A stretch of DNA of 64,000 nt from JBALVT01 sp965262875 (GTDB lineage Bacteria; Pseudomonadota; Gammaproteobacteria; Pseudomonadales; Halieaceae). Of this stretch, positions 54,023-63,692 are shown piece after piece. The position numbers and the translations under genes are program-made. The DNA is taken from assembly GCA_965262875.1 (NCBI GenBank), contig OZ253569.1:5332001-5396000 (forward strand), in the 5' to 3' direction. Position 1 is the first letter of the stretch. Every line of letters starts with the position of its first letter. Under the pieces are notes generated by a model. The model ran no database searches. It was not told where the DNA came from and saw only the letters and a program-made list of their open reading frames with translations.

Positions 54023-56179
54023 CTAGCCCTGGGCCTCACGGACGGCATCCAACACTTCCCGAGCGCACACTGGAATTGGCGTCCCGGGGCCAAAAATACA
54101 CTTAACACCAGCCCCATAAAGCTGGTCATAGTCCTGCTTCGGAATCACCCCACCGGCGATCACAATAATATCGTTTGCACCTTGCTTGCGAAGTTCGTCG
54201 ACCAGTGCCGGCACCAAGGTTTTGTGGCCTGCTGCTAATGAAGATGCTCCCACCACGTGCACATCGTTTTCGATGGCTTGTCTGGCAACCTCTTGCGGAG
54301 TAGAAAACATGGGTGATAAATCGATATCAAAGCCGACATCGGCAAAGGCTGTTGCGATAACTTTGGCGCCGCGGTCATGACCATCCTGACCCATTTTACA
54401 GACCAGCATACGGGGACGACGGCCACGCAGCTCTACAAAGGCATCGATATCTTTGCTAATGCTCTGCCAGCCTTCATCTTCCGCAAAGGCTGAACCATAA
54501 ACACCAGACACTGTTTGTGATTTCGCATTGAAGCGACCGAACTCTCTCTCCATGGCGTAGGAAATCTCCCCGACAGTAGCCCGTCTTCGAGTAGCCTCTA
54601 TCGCCAACTCCAGAAGATTGCCCTGCCTGCTCACCGCACTTTGATAGATTTGTTCCAGTATATCCTTAACTGCCCCTTCATCTCGAGCCCCTCTTATCTG
54701 GGCCAATCTTGCCAGCTGAGCTTCCCTGACGGCGTTGTCATCGATTTGGAGAACATCGACATCGGCCTCTTCGTCGAGAGTGTATTTATTGACGCCAACA
54801 ATCACGTCTTCGCCGCGGTCTATTCGCGCCTGCTTGCGTGCTGCGGCTTCTTCTATTCGCAGCTTGGGCATACCCGTTTCGATGGCCTTGGCCATGCCGC
54901 CGGCTGCTTCGACTTCCTCAATCAATTCCGAGGCTTTGTCCGCGATGTCCTGGGTTAGGCTTTCCATCATATAAGATCCACCCCAGGGGTCTACGACCTT
55001 AGTGATTCCTGTCTCTTCCTGAATAACCAACTGCGTATTGCGGGCAATGCGCGCGGAGAATTCGGTGGGTAAGGCAATAGCTTCATCGAGTGCGTTGGTG
55101 TGCAGAGACTGGGTGCCACCAAACACGGCTGCCATGGCTTCAATCGTTGTGCGCACCACGTTATTGTAAGGGTCTTGCTCTGTCAGAGACCAGCCTGAAG
55201 TTTGACTGTGCGTTCTCAGCATCGAGCTCTTTGGGTTCTGCGGTTCAAACTCAGCGACAATCTTGGTCCACAGCAATCGCGCAGCGCGCATCTTGGCGAT
55301 TTCCATGTAGAAGTTCATGCCCACGCCCCAGAAGAAGGACAAACGGGGAGCAAAGTCATCAATCTTGAGGCCCGCTGCAATAGCGGTTCGGATGTACTCT
55401 TTGCCATCCGCTAATGTGTAGGCCAGTTCCAGGGCCGCATTAGCCCCAGCTTCCTGAATGTGATATCCGGAAATAGAAATGGTGTTGAAGCGAGGCATGT
55501 TGCTGGAGCAGTAGGCGATAATGTCGCCGATGATCTTCATACTCGGTGCTGGAGGATAGATGTAGGTGTTGCGAACCATGAATTCTTTCAAGACGTCGTT
55601 TTGGATTGTACCCGCCAGCTGAGCCTGACTTACACCCTGCTCTTCGGCTGCAACAATATAGCCTGCCAATATAGGTAACACCGCTCCATTCATGGTCATG
55701 GATACGGAGACGGTATCCAACGGGATTCCGTCGAACAAAATCTTCATGTCTTCAACCGAATCAATTGCCACGCCTGCCTTACCGACATCACCGGACACTC
55801 TGGGATGGTCCGAGTCGTAGCCGCGGTGTGTCGCCAGGTCGAAGGCTACAGATACACCCTGCCCCCCAGCTTCCAGTGCTTTGCGGTAAAAAGCGTTCGA
55901 TTCTTCAGCGGTGGAAAAACCGGCGTATTGGCGAATTGTCCAAGGGCGCCCTGCGTACATAGTTGCCTGGGGGCCGCGCATATAGGGCGACATTCCCGGC
56001 ATGGTATCTGTGTAGGCAAGGTTTTCGGTGTCAGCAGCGGTGTATAGCGCCTTCACTGGGATATCTTCGGCTGTGTGCCAGGTCAGTTCATCAGGGCTTT
56101 TGCCTTTAGACTGTTTGGTAACCAGCTCGCGCCAATTCTCAACGGTAGCCGCGTCCTTGTTATAAATCTTGTCGCTCAT
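54023..56179 (-). CDS. mcm: Methylmalonyl-CoA mutase
   Basis: 718 residues, single-chain type. The N-terminal TIM barrel binds the CoA ester (YMRGPQATMYAGRPWTIRQY, RTHSQTSGWSLTEQDPYNN). The C-terminal 130 residues are the B12-binding domain with the DxHxxG signature in GQDGHDRGAKVIATAF. It interconverts (R)-methylmalonyl-CoA and succinyl-CoA. The start overlaps the epimerase stop by 4 nt, so the two are coupled. Confidence 0.97.
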   Translation of the reverse strand: MSDKIYNKDAATVENWRELVTKQSKGKSPDELTWHTAEDIPVKALYTAADTENLAYTDTMPGMSPYMRGPQATMYAGRPWTIRQYAGFSTAEESNAFYRKALEAGGQGVSVAFDLATHRGYDSDHPRVSGDVGKAGVAIDSVEDMKILFDGIPLDTVSVSMTMNGAVLPILAGYIVAAEEQGVSQAQLAGTIQNDVLKEFMVRNTYIYPPAPSMKIIGDIIAYCSSNMPRFNTISISGYHIQEAGANAALELAYTLADGKEYIRTAIAAGLKIDDFAPRLSFFWGVGMNFYMEIAKMRAARLLWTKIVAEFEPQNPKSSMLRTHSQTSGWSLTEQDPYNNVVRTTIEAMAAVFGGTQSLHTNALDEAIALPTEFSARIARNTQLVIQEETGITKVVDPWGGSYMMESLTQDIADKASELIEEVEAAGGMAKAIETGMPKLRIEEAAARKQARIDRGEDVIVGVNKYTLDEEADVDVLQIDDNAVREAQLARLAQIRGARDEGAVKDILEQIYQSAVSRQGNLLELAIEATRRRATVGEISYAMEREFGRFNAKSQTVSGVYGSAFAEDEGWQSISKDIDAFVELRGRRPRMLVCKMGQDGHDRGAKVIATAFADVGFDIDLSPMFSTPQEVARQAIENDVHVVGASSLAAGHKTLVPALVDELRKQGANDIIVIAGGVIPKQDYDQLYGAGVKCIFGPGTPIPVCAREVLDAVREAQG

Positions 56180-56601
56180 TGCTTTCCCTTCTCGTGTTCG
56201 TCGGCGGGCTGGTTAATTTCGATAAGTACTCCATCACAGCTTTTAGGATGGATAAATATCACGGAGGAACCATGCGCACCCGGTGTAGGGGCATCGCCTA
56301 GAAATTGGTAGCCCTTCTCTTTAAGTCGGGCGATATCTTCGAGAATATTGTCGGAGCGAAAGCACAAGTGATGTAGACCACCGCCCTTCTTTTCCAGGTA
56401 TCCGGCGATAGCGCCTTCACCGTTCAGGGGATGCACCAGCTCGATATTAGTCGGTGGCACAGAGAAAAAAGCGGTAGTGGTCTTGGCCGCTTCTACGACT
56501 TCGGTGCCGTCAAAGGTAAGACCAAAATCTTCCATAAAGCGCTTAATGGATTTTTCAAGATCTGGAACTGCGATTGCGACATGATCCAATGCGGTAATCA
56601 T
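56176..56601 (-). CDS. mce: Methylmalonyl-CoA epimerase
   Basis: 141 residues of the VOC superfamily. Metal ligands can be seen in LDHVAIAV, the IELVHPL region, GLHHLCFR and LIEINQ. It turns (S)- into (R)-methylmalonyl-CoA, the link between the carboxylase and the mutase. It begins one nucleotide after the carboxylase alpha gene ends and overlaps the mutase. Confidence 0.94.
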   Translation of the reverse strand: MITALDHVAIAVPDLEKSIKRFMEDFGLTFDGTEVVEAAKTTTAFFSVPPTNIELVHPLNGEGAIAGYLEKKGGGLHHLCFRSDNILEDIARLKEKGYQFLGDAPTPGAHGSSVIFIHPKSCDGVLIEINQPADEHEKGKQ

Positions 56602-56602
56602 A

Positions 56603-59464
56603 TTATGCCTCCCAGCTGATCTGGGTGAGAAATTGCGATGTCATTTCACGCTTGCGGGCGGCAACGACTTCGGGTGCCTCCACAACGACAACTTCATCCG
56701 GTGTAATTTTAAAGATGGTTTGTCCCTTGGAAATTATCACACCATCAGTATCGACTAACACTTTGTCTATCGTTCCAGCAAATGGCGCATAGACCTTGTT
56801 AAACATTTTCATCACTTCGACTATAAACAGCGGGTCGCCCGCCTCAAAATGATCGCCCTGGTTCATATAAAGCTCGTGCTCCGGTGTTTCACGGCCATAA
56901 AACATTCCACCGCTTTGCGATAATATCTCGTCGGCATTGGCAACCTGGGGGGGCACCAAAATCTTAGCCATCGCGCCCTGCAAATCCTCGTCGCTTAAAT
57001 GCTCTGGAATGTGGATGCTCAAATCGGCGTTAACTGTTAAGTCGAAAAACGACGTCGCCTCGGCAATGCTGGGCAGCACGGCTAGAATGTCGATACCGGC
57101 CTGGAACCCGCGGTGAGCGGCCTGTATCTGCGACCAGAGCTGCGCCTCCATTCCGGTTGGTGCCTCTTCACCGGTTAGCAGTGATTGCAGCTCAATCCAA
57201 TCTTCGTTGTCGACGCGGTTGCCCAACTCATCATAGAAATCCACAGCCTGTTGCAATATGTCGTTATCGTGGTCCCATATCATATTCGCCGCTGGAGCAC
57301 CGACAACATAGTCCATATTCAGGAAGTGATACGTATCCGAGAGCAGGCCTATAGGGTTTTCATTCCAGCTGATTTTCCCTTCAATAAGCGTATAGCTATC
57401 CCGGTTGGTGCTGAGCCAGCCACTGAGTATGTGTGGCTCCGCCAAGAGCAATTCCAGGGGACGTATCAACAGACTTTTCTTCAGCTCTATGGTCTGCCCC
57501 ACGGCAGCTGCGACTTCAGCAGCTTGATCCGCGCACGCCGCATTGACCAGTTGGCCCCAGGCATATTCCAGGTCTATATCATTCGCCCGCTGCTTGAGTT
57601 CGCCGACCGCTGTGAGATACGGAACAATAAAACGCGTGGTAGGCCTAGCGTTGATGTTCTGGCCGATAAACCAGTTCACCAAACCGTAGTGAAACTCGAG
57701 GTTAGTGGCGAGATCTTTACCCGTCATGTGGGTCTGTCTAATAGTCTCCGCCATGCGCTCATAGGTTTCCAGACGGGTATCTCCTACAGTCAGGAGCAAA
57801 GCAATATTGGAATCGTAGGCGCCGGCCAGTGTATATTTCATAAACACATCGGTATCGGGATTGTGCAAGCTAATGCCCTGGTCATCGCGAATCTCGCCCT
57901 CCAGCGCATCGCTCCAGTACTCTATGACGCCGCCTGCATTGGGTTGAAGCGCTTGGTTGGTGGCGTTGAGCCGCGCTTCGACACTGTCATTGTGACGCAG
58001 TAGCCGCGAGGGCTTGGGTAGTTTCTCGCCGTGACCCGCAAGCAACACCATGGCTTCTACCAGAGATTCTACGACGAAACTCTCGTCGAGATTATCCGGG
58101 TTTGAAAACGTCAGGCTGTAACACAATTCAGTCACGCGATGCTCCACCTGAATGCGCGTGTTCATTTCCATGAAGAAGTGCTTATCGCGATCGACAATAC
58201 ACTCAAAGGTAGACACTGAGTCCAGTCCCACAGCTTCTCCAAATCTCGCTGACTCCTCTTCCATTGCCTCCAGTGTCGCAATGTCCTGAGTCAGTACTTT
58301 GGCCTCCTCGGTCAAACCACTGGCTTGTGCCTGGGCTAGCGCCGTTCGCAAAGATTCAACCGTGACTGAAACTTCGAGTAACTTCTGTTCGTGCATTTGC
58401 AAAGAGCAGTCGCGGCCACCCATGGCCATACTCCAGTGACCGTTGCCGATTACCTGTATTTCCTGGTGGCGGGTCGTTTCGATATTCAGCTCAACCAGTA
58501 CGTTCTTGTTGTCACCTACACCAGTTGTTTTCACTTCGTTGAGAATTTCCCTAACCATCTCAGGGGTGCGCGACGCTGCCTGCTTCACTTTTTCTTCCGC
58601 CGTTCCCTCGTAGGAATCGGGCGCTGCAAGAATTCTCTGGCCCTTGCCGCCGCCGCCACTAATCGCCTTTAAGCGGATGCGATTACTAGGATACTCATCG
58701 TACATACGTACAACGGCTTCGGTTAAGGTTTCACCGAGTTCATCTACGGTATAGAGATCGACACCTTTGACGTAGGAAGCGGCGAGTACGATATCGGCTT
58801 TATCTTCAATGCTAACAGCGCCATCCGCTAACGCTGCCTCGTCTATCTGCAAGTGGTGCTCTTTAGCGAGCGCGGCAAGCGCGTCTACACCGGGGTATTT
58901 TTTCAACAGGGTAAGCGCAGTGCCGTTATCGATACCGGGTGTAACAGATACGCCTATACTCAAGGCCGTTCTCCTAGCCTCGTCTTTCAAACCGGCATTG
59001 TGGACCGTTTTTGAACACGGCCCAATAAAGTTCAGCCCCGCAGCTTCCATAGCGGCAACCATAGTTTCATCTTCGGCCATGAATCCGTAACCGGTAAAGA
59101 TAGCGTTGTAACCATTTTCTGCCGCAATGCTGATGATTTGCGATATTCGCTGATCGCGTTCCTCCTTATTGGCTCCACTGTAATCCGGAACCCGATGTAC
59201 GCGTTCGGGATTGGTTAGAGACCGCAGCTCAGGTGCCAATGCATCCTGGTACACAATAGAGTCTTTTTCAGATAGCAAAATTCCGTAACCATCGATGCCC
59301 ATTTCACTGAAGACATCCATCGCCTCTTTGCGAATGGGGCCGCGGCAGATAATCAGAGGACGCAGATGTGTACAATCAAATTGCGAAACCCATTCTGATG
59401 GTCGCCTACCTAGCCGTCTGTCGCGGTGGATCAATGGGTTGCGCAAATAGTGTTCGTTGGACAC
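56603..59464 (-). CDS. Acyl-CoA (propionyl-CoA) carboxylase alpha, long biotin-carrying form
   Basis: 953 residues from a GTG at 59464 with GAGGAA 7-8 nt upstream; a TTG at 59479 is possible. The biotin carboxylase half has KAISGGGGKGQRIL, RDCSLQMHEQKLLE and FMEMNTRIQVEHRVTE. A helical insert of about 45 residues follows MHEQKLLE. A long middle region (about 560-830) separates it from the C-terminal biotinyl domain, with the biotin Lys in IVEVMKMFNK near residue 886. The total is some 280 residues longer than standard subunits. Propionyl-CoA is inferred from the neighbours. Confidence 0.85.
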   Translation of the reverse strand: MSNEHYLRNPLIHRDRRLGRRPSEWVSQFDCTHLRPLIICRGPIRKEAMDVFSEMGIDGYGILLSEKDSIVYQDALAPELRSLTNPERVHRVPDYSGANKEERDQRISQIISIAAENGYNAIFTGYGFMAEDETMVAAMEAAGLNFIGPCSKTVHNAGLKDEARRTALSIGVSVTPGIDNGTALTLLKKYPGVDALAALAKEHHLQIDEAALADGAVSIEDKADIVLAASYVKGVDLYTVDELGETLTEAVVRMYDEYPSNRIRLKAISGGGGKGQRILAAPDSYEGTAEEKVKQAASRTPEMVREILNEVKTTGVGDNKNVLVELNIETTRHQEIQVIGNGHWSMAMGGRDCSLQMHEQKLLEVSVTVESLRTALAQAQASGLTEEAKVLTQDIATLEAMEEESARFGEAVGLDSVSTFECIVDRDKHFFMEMNTRIQVEHRVTELCYSLTFSNPDNLDESFVVESLVEAMVLLAGHGEKLPKPSRLLRHNDSVEARLNATNQALQPNAGGVIEYWSDALEGEIRDDQGISLHNPDTDVFMKYTLAGAYDSNIALLLTVGDTRLETYERMAETIRQTHMTGKDLATNLEFHYGLVNWFIGQNINARPTTRFIVPYLTAVGELKQRANDIDLEYAWGQLVNAACADQAAEVAAAVGQTIELKKSLLIRPLELLLAEPHILSGWLSTNRDSYTLIEGKISWNENPIGLLSDTYHFLNMDYVVGAPAANMIWDHDNDILQQAVDFYDELGNRVDNEDWIELQSLLTGEEAPTGMEAQLWSQIQAAHRGFQAGIDILAVLPSIAEATSFFDLTVNADLSIHIPEHLSDEDLQGAMAKILVPPQVANADEILSQSGGMFYGRETPEHELYMNQGDHFEAGDPLFIVEVMKMFNKVYAPFAGTIDKVLVDTDGVIISKGQTIFKITPDEVVVVEAPEVVAARKREMTSQFLTQISWEA

Positions 59465-59526
59465 GCTTTCGTTCCTCAATAGTTGGATTTAGCAGCTGAT
59501 ATCAGACAGTGCTCAAAAACTAATAA

Positions 59527-61260
59527 TTAATGAAATTCTCGCTGAACAGACTGCATGGGGCCAGGTTCATAGTGGCGAATATGGAAATCCATATGCTCAG
59601 CTAAAACCTGCCGCAAATCGGATGGCATGACGATTTGGGAAATAGAACCCAGGCTCAGAGCTTCATTGGGGTTCATCAACTCTCGCTCGTATCGCTGCAC
59701 CAGAAGCTGTTCCTCAGCCTTAACCCAATTGTCGACGAGTTGCTGGGCAGCGCTAGCGGCTTCCGACGCAGATAGCCCTGCGGCAACTTGCGCTTCGGTT
59801 TCCAAAGCAACCTTGCTCTTCACCAAGCCTCGAATCTTACGGAGCTCATCCTTATAGACATAGTCGACTCCAGCCGGCCCCATAACCGCTACGCGAGTCG
59901 TCGGCAGCGCAACGACAAAATCCGCACCGGTAGGGTAATTGTTGTAGGAAGCATAGGCGCCGCCAAATGCGTTGCGTACCAAAACCAAAAATCTGGGCGT
60001 CCGCAAATCGACAATTGCATCGAGCATGGCTCTGCCCGCCTGAACTATCCCGCGGCTTTCTTGTTCGCGCCCCGGAAGAAATCCAGTTGTATCTTCGAGA
60101 AAGATAATAGGGATATTGTAAAGATTGCAAAAGCGAATGAATCGCGCATTTTTGTAGGCCGCATCGATGTCGATCTGCCCGGACGAGACTGAGGAATTGT
60201 TTGCCACAAAGCCGATGACGTTACCGCCCATACGGCCCAGTGCTGTAATGGTATTGCGCGCCCGCTCCGGTTGAATTTCCAGAAAGTCTCCGTGGTCACA
60301 CAGCTGTTGGATCAAAATACTAATATCGACAGGAGTGTTGAAACCCGTTGGCGAGTTAAACGCCTTTTTTAACAGAATATCAATGTCCCAGGTTTTGCGA
60401 TCTGTGGGATCTGAAGACGCCTGGAACGGAGCCAGTTCGCCATTGTAGCTCGGAAGATAGTTCAGCAGCTCACGCACTTTCTTGAGCGCCGCGATTTCAT
60501 CCGGTACTACGAAGTCTGTAACACCGCTCTGGCTGTGAACACTTGGGCCGCCCAGCTCATCGGGTGTTACATCTTCTCCCAGCACCGACTTGACTACACC
60601 TGGACCGGTTAACCCGAAAAACGTTTCATTGGGCTGAATCAGAAAGCTGCCCTGTCTGGGCAGGTAGGAGCCGCCGCCCGCGTTGAAACCGAACATACAC
60701 ATAATGCTTGGAACCACACCACTGATCTTACGCAAGGCTGTAAACGCGTCCGCGTAGCCATCCAGGCCCCCTACCCCAGCGGGTATAAACGCGCCGGCCG
60801 AATCGTTGAGGCCCACCACCGGTATTTTCCGCTTGGCCGCAAGCTCAAACAGCTTGGCTAACTTCTTACCGTTGGTCGCGTCCATGGAACCGGCCCGCAC
60901 CGTAAAATCGTGACCGTATAGAGCAACATCGCGGCCATTCACACGAATCAAAGCGGTCACCAGCGAAGCGCCATCCAAATTGGGGCCCCAGTTTTGAAAC
61001 AGAATCTTAGGCGCCTCGTCTGCCAGACACTCTATGCGCTCCCAGATTGTCATGCGCTTTTTCTGGTGCTGACGCTGTGTGCTTTTTAAACCAGCGGCCT
61101 GATAGGGGCGCTGCTGAAGATCCCAACCTGACTTGAGTGATGTCTCATAGAGCCCTGGCTCCGTTTGAATCGCACCGGGAACGGTTAACTCACGTTCATC
61201 GAGCTCGGCGAAAGGATTTACCAGTGTGGCAATAGAATTACTGTGCGTGTCTGTACTCAT
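59527..61260 (-). CDS. Acyl-CoA (propionyl-CoA) carboxylase beta, carboxyltransferase
   Basis: 577 residues with the two crotonase-like halves of carboxyltransferases: N-half FGFNAGGGSYLPRQGSFLIQ and GLTGPGVVKSVLGEDV; C-half EDTTGFLPGREQESRGIVQA and RNAFGGAYASYNNYPTGADF. It moves the carboxyl group from biotin to the acyl-CoA. It is the first gene of the operon, followed by the alpha subunit after 62 nt. The leader holds two hairpins. Confidence 0.92.
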   Translation of the reverse strand: MSTDTHSNSIATLVNPFAELDERELTVPGAIQTEPGLYETSLKSGWDLQQRPYQAAGLKSTQRQHQKKRMTIWERIECLADEAPKILFQNWGPNLDGASLVTALIRVNGRDVALYGHDFTVRAGSMDATNGKKLAKLFELAAKRKIPVVGLNDSAGAFIPAGVGGLDGYADAFTALRKISGVVPSIMCMFGFNAGGGSYLPRQGSFLIQPNETFFGLTGPGVVKSVLGEDVTPDELGGPSVHSQSGVTDFVVPDEIAALKKVRELLNYLPSYNGELAPFQASSDPTDRKTWDIDILLKKAFNSPTGFNTPVDISILIQQLCDHGDFLEIQPERARNTITALGRMGGNVIGFVANNSSVSSGQIDIDAAYKNARFIRFCNLYNIPIIFLEDTTGFLPGREQESRGIVQAGRAMLDAIVDLRTPRFLVLVRNAFGGAYASYNNYPTGADFVVALPTTRVAVMGPAGVDYVYKDELRKIRGLVKSKVALETEAQVAAGLSASEAASAAQQLVDNWVKAEEQLLVQRYERELMNPNEALSLGSISQIVMPSDLRQVLAEHMDFHIRHYEPGPMQSVQREFH

Positions 61261-61300
61261 ATACTCCGATCCATAGGAATCGCCCCTGCGCTTGTGGGGC

Positions 61301-61378
61301 CTAAACTAAGTTATCGGCGCCACTGGGCGCCGTTTAGTTGCAAGTTTTTACGGGCCGGCTTAGGATGCAAACCGGCCC
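61301..61378 (-). promoter_or_regulatory. Two stem-loops in the leader of the propionyl-CoA operon
   Basis: Hairpin 1: CTAAAC (61301-61306) with GTTTAG (61332-61337, sharing its first base with the inner arm), inner arms CGGCGC (61315-61320) and GCGCCG (61327-61332). Hairpin 2: GGGCCGG (61352-61358) and CCGGCCC (61372-61378), perfect 7-bp arms. Both lie 41-118 nt upstream of the carboxylase start. Neither is followed by a U-tract on the minus strand, so attenuation by simple termination is not obvious. The region 61261-61578 otherwise holds only the divergent promoters. Confidence 0.4.
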
Positions 61379-61578
61379 AAAAATTGGCGACTTACCTTAA
61401 TTCTATTGGGGCTTAAAGTCAATTTCAGATTGTATTGTCATCTCGGGGAAATTAGCGCATATCGTGGGCTATAAGCAGTTTTAACCTAAGGTTTGCGTAA
61501 TTTTTAAGCGTTTTATCTACGAATATATGCAGCGTCAACATGCCAACGAAGACCCACTGAAGGTCATTGGAGAAGGCC

Positions 61579-62967
61579 TTGAGGTCTAGCCCCAAGAAAA
61601 CTCTGTATCTGGAAGAACTACCCTATCGTCCCGATAGCTGTGAGTTGTTTGAGCGTATACGAGATTTACCTTTCGCCGCGATGCTAGACAGCAGTTTTCC
61701 GCACGCCACCAGCGGTCGCTACGACATCTTGACTGCAGATCCGGTAGACGCCAATTTGCCCCAACTGGCTTACGGCGCATCTGAGACACACTGTAGAGAT
61801 TACTGGGCGGCCATAGGCGAGTTTCATCGCGATCGCTACTCGGGTATCGGCCCCGCAGCTCAGGACATCCCCTTTTGCGGTGGTTTACTTGGATACGTTG
61901 GCTACGACAGTGGCCTGGGGTTACACAAGATTCCCGCCAAACAAATCAACTCTGAGCGCTTGGTGCCCTGCGTAGGGCTGCACGCTTACGATTGGTGCGT
62001 AGTGCAAGATCACGTTTTGCGCCGGACCGTTTTGGTCGCGCAGCCAGCGGTCAGTGCCGGCCGGCGGCGTGATCTACTCAAGCGGCTGCGTGCGCCCGGC
62101 AACCAAATAGCGGATGAGTTTGTTCTCACTGAGCGGTTTTGCTCCAGTATCAGTCAGGATGAGTACCGCGAGGCCTTTGAGCGTATTCAGGCTTATATTC
62201 AGGCTGGAGATTGCTACCAGGTCAATCTTGCACAACGGTTTAGTGCGCCCTATCGCGGAGATCCCTGGTCCGCTTACAAGAAGCTGCGCTCCATTGCTGC
62301 TGCACCCTACTCGGGCTATCTCAGCCTTGCGGATAACGGTGCGGTAATGAGCCTCTCGCCAGAGCGCTTTATTACACTGCACGGACATCACGTGGAAACC
62401 GCGCCCATTAAAGGCACGCGCCCCCGCTACAACGATCGGAGAACCGATCAACTAGCAGCCCGTGAATTGCTACATTCGGAAAAAGACAGAGCAGAGAATC
62501 TGATGATAGTGGATTTACTGCGCAACGATTTGGGCCGCAACTGCGTACCGGGCAGCATCCATGTAGATAAACTATTTGAACTGCAAAGTTTCCCAACGGT
62601 GCACCACCTGGTCAGCACGATAAGCGGAGAACTGCGCGAGGGTATCAATGTTGCTGATTTGTTAAGAGACAGTTTCCCCGGAGGTTCGATCACCGGCGCA
62701 CCAAAGCGCCGAGCGATGGAGATTATCGAAGAGTTGGAGCCAGACCCGCGGCAAGTGTATTGCGGCTCACTGCTCTATATAAGTGCAGACGGGCGGATGG
62801 ACAGCAACATCGCTATTCGAACTTTACTGGCCAACGCCGGTGAAATTCTGTGTTGGGGCGGTGGAGGCATCATCTCGGAGTCTCAGTGGCAACCCGAATA
62901 CCAGGAAACCTATGACAAGGTGGGCCGCTTCTTATCGGAACTGGAAGCGACTATAGCTAGCGACTGA
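61579..62967 (+). CDS. pabB: Aminodeoxychorismate synthase component I
   Basis: 462 residues from a TTG at 61579 with GGAG 7 nt upstream (a TTG at 61567 is the alternative). Chorismate-binding motifs: YQVNLAQRFSAPYRGDPWSA, SLSPERFITLHG, the conserved PIKGTRPR, DLLRNDLGRNC and SFPGGSITGAPKRRAMEI. With PabA it makes 4-amino-4-deoxychorismate for folate. PIKGT favours PabB over TrpE. Confidence 0.93.
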   Translation: MRSSPKKTLYLEELPYRPDSCELFERIRDLPFAAMLDSSFPHATSGRYDILTADPVDANLPQLAYGASETHCRDYWAAIGEFHRDRYSGIGPAAQDIPFCGGLLGYVGYDSGLGLHKIPAKQINSERLVPCVGLHAYDWCVVQDHVLRRTVLVAQPAVSAGRRRDLLKRLRAPGNQIADEFVLTERFCSSISQDEYREAFERIQAYIQAGDCYQVNLAQRFSAPYRGDPWSAYKKLRSIAAAPYSGYLSLADNGAVMSLSPERFITLHGHHVETAPIKGTRPRYNDRRTDQLAARELLHSEKDRAENLMIVDLLRNDLGRNCVPGSIHVDKLFELQSFPTVHHLVSTISGELREGINVADLLRDSFPGGSITGAPKRRAMEIIEELEPDPRQVYCGSLLYISADGRMDSNIAIRTLLANAGEILCWGGGGIISESQWQPEYQETYDKVGRFLSELEATIASD

Positions 62968-62988
62968 ATGGCTAGTGTCCGAATGGTT

Positions 62989-63606
62989 TTAAAAAGAAAG
63001 GCTGCGCTCACTGGCCGCTAAAAAACACCTCTTCAGATCGTCATATTCCTGAACTGCTTGGAACTGAGGGAATTCCTCGATGACATTCGGGGGCGCATGA
63101 AACAGAATCCCCACATCCGCTTCACTCAGCATTGTGGTGTCGTTGTACGAATCCCCCGCCGCTATCACTTTGTAATTCAAACTGTGAAAGGCTTTTACCG
63201 ATGCACGCTTGGGATCAGTTTGGCGCAATTTGTAGTCGACGACAGCACCGCTGTCATCGGTAATCAAGCGATGGCAGAAAAGAGTTGGCCAACTGAGCTG
63301 TCGCATTAGGGGCTGGGAAAACTCGTAAAAGGTATCCGACAGAATAATCACTTGAAAGCGCTCTCGCAGCCAATCGACAAACTCTATCGCACCTGGCAGT
63401 GGCTCCAAGGTGGCAATCACTTCCTGGATATCGTCAATTTTTAAATTGTGCTGACCCAACAGACCGAGACGTTGGCGCATGAGGACATCGTAATCCGGAA
63501 TATCGCGCGTAGTGGCGCGCAGTTCATCAATTCCCGTGCGCTCGGCAAACTCTATCCAGATTTCCGGTACAAGCACTCCTTCTAAGTCCAGGCAGGCCAA
63601 TTCCAC
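62989..63606 (-). CDS. thrH: Phosphoserine phosphatase/homoserine phosphotransferase ThrH
   Basis: 205 residues of the HAD superfamily. Nucleophile Asp7 in ACLDLEGVLVPEIW, motif II in VIILSDTFYEF, motif III/IV in VIAAGDSYNDTTMLSEADVG. The DLEG form and length match ThrH of Pseudomonas, which dephosphorylates phosphoserine and can pass the phosphate to homoserine. It is convergent with pabB and lies downstream of cysB, a grouping also known near cysB in Pseudomonas. Confidence 0.93.
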   Translation of the reverse strand: MELACLDLEGVLVPEIWIEFAERTGIDELRATTRDIPDYDVLMRQRLGLLGQHNLKIDDIQEVIATLEPLPGAIEFVDWLRERFQVIILSDTFYEFSQPLMRQLSWPTLFCHRLITDDSGAVVDYKLRQTDPKRASVKAFHSLNYKVIAAGDSYNDTTMLSEADVGILFHAPPNVIEEFPQFQAVQEYDDLKRCFLAASERSLSF

Positions 63607-63692
63607 GTTTACAGACTCCTTTTGATGGGCACAGCAATAAAGCGGGACAATCTAACCACTTGATCGCGCAGGCACAAGTCCCGGGTGGAAAT

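Noticed and set aside
57185..58003. 272-codon plus-strand frame inside the carboxylase alpha gene
   Set aside because: It is antisense to a well-supported conserved enzyme, has no ribosome-binding site or family resemblance, and follows from codon bias of the minus-strand gene.
61301..61378. Cobalamin riboswitch upstream of the B12-dependent pathway
   Set aside because: I could not find the conserved B12-box core or the expected multi-stem layout; only two simple hairpins are visible.
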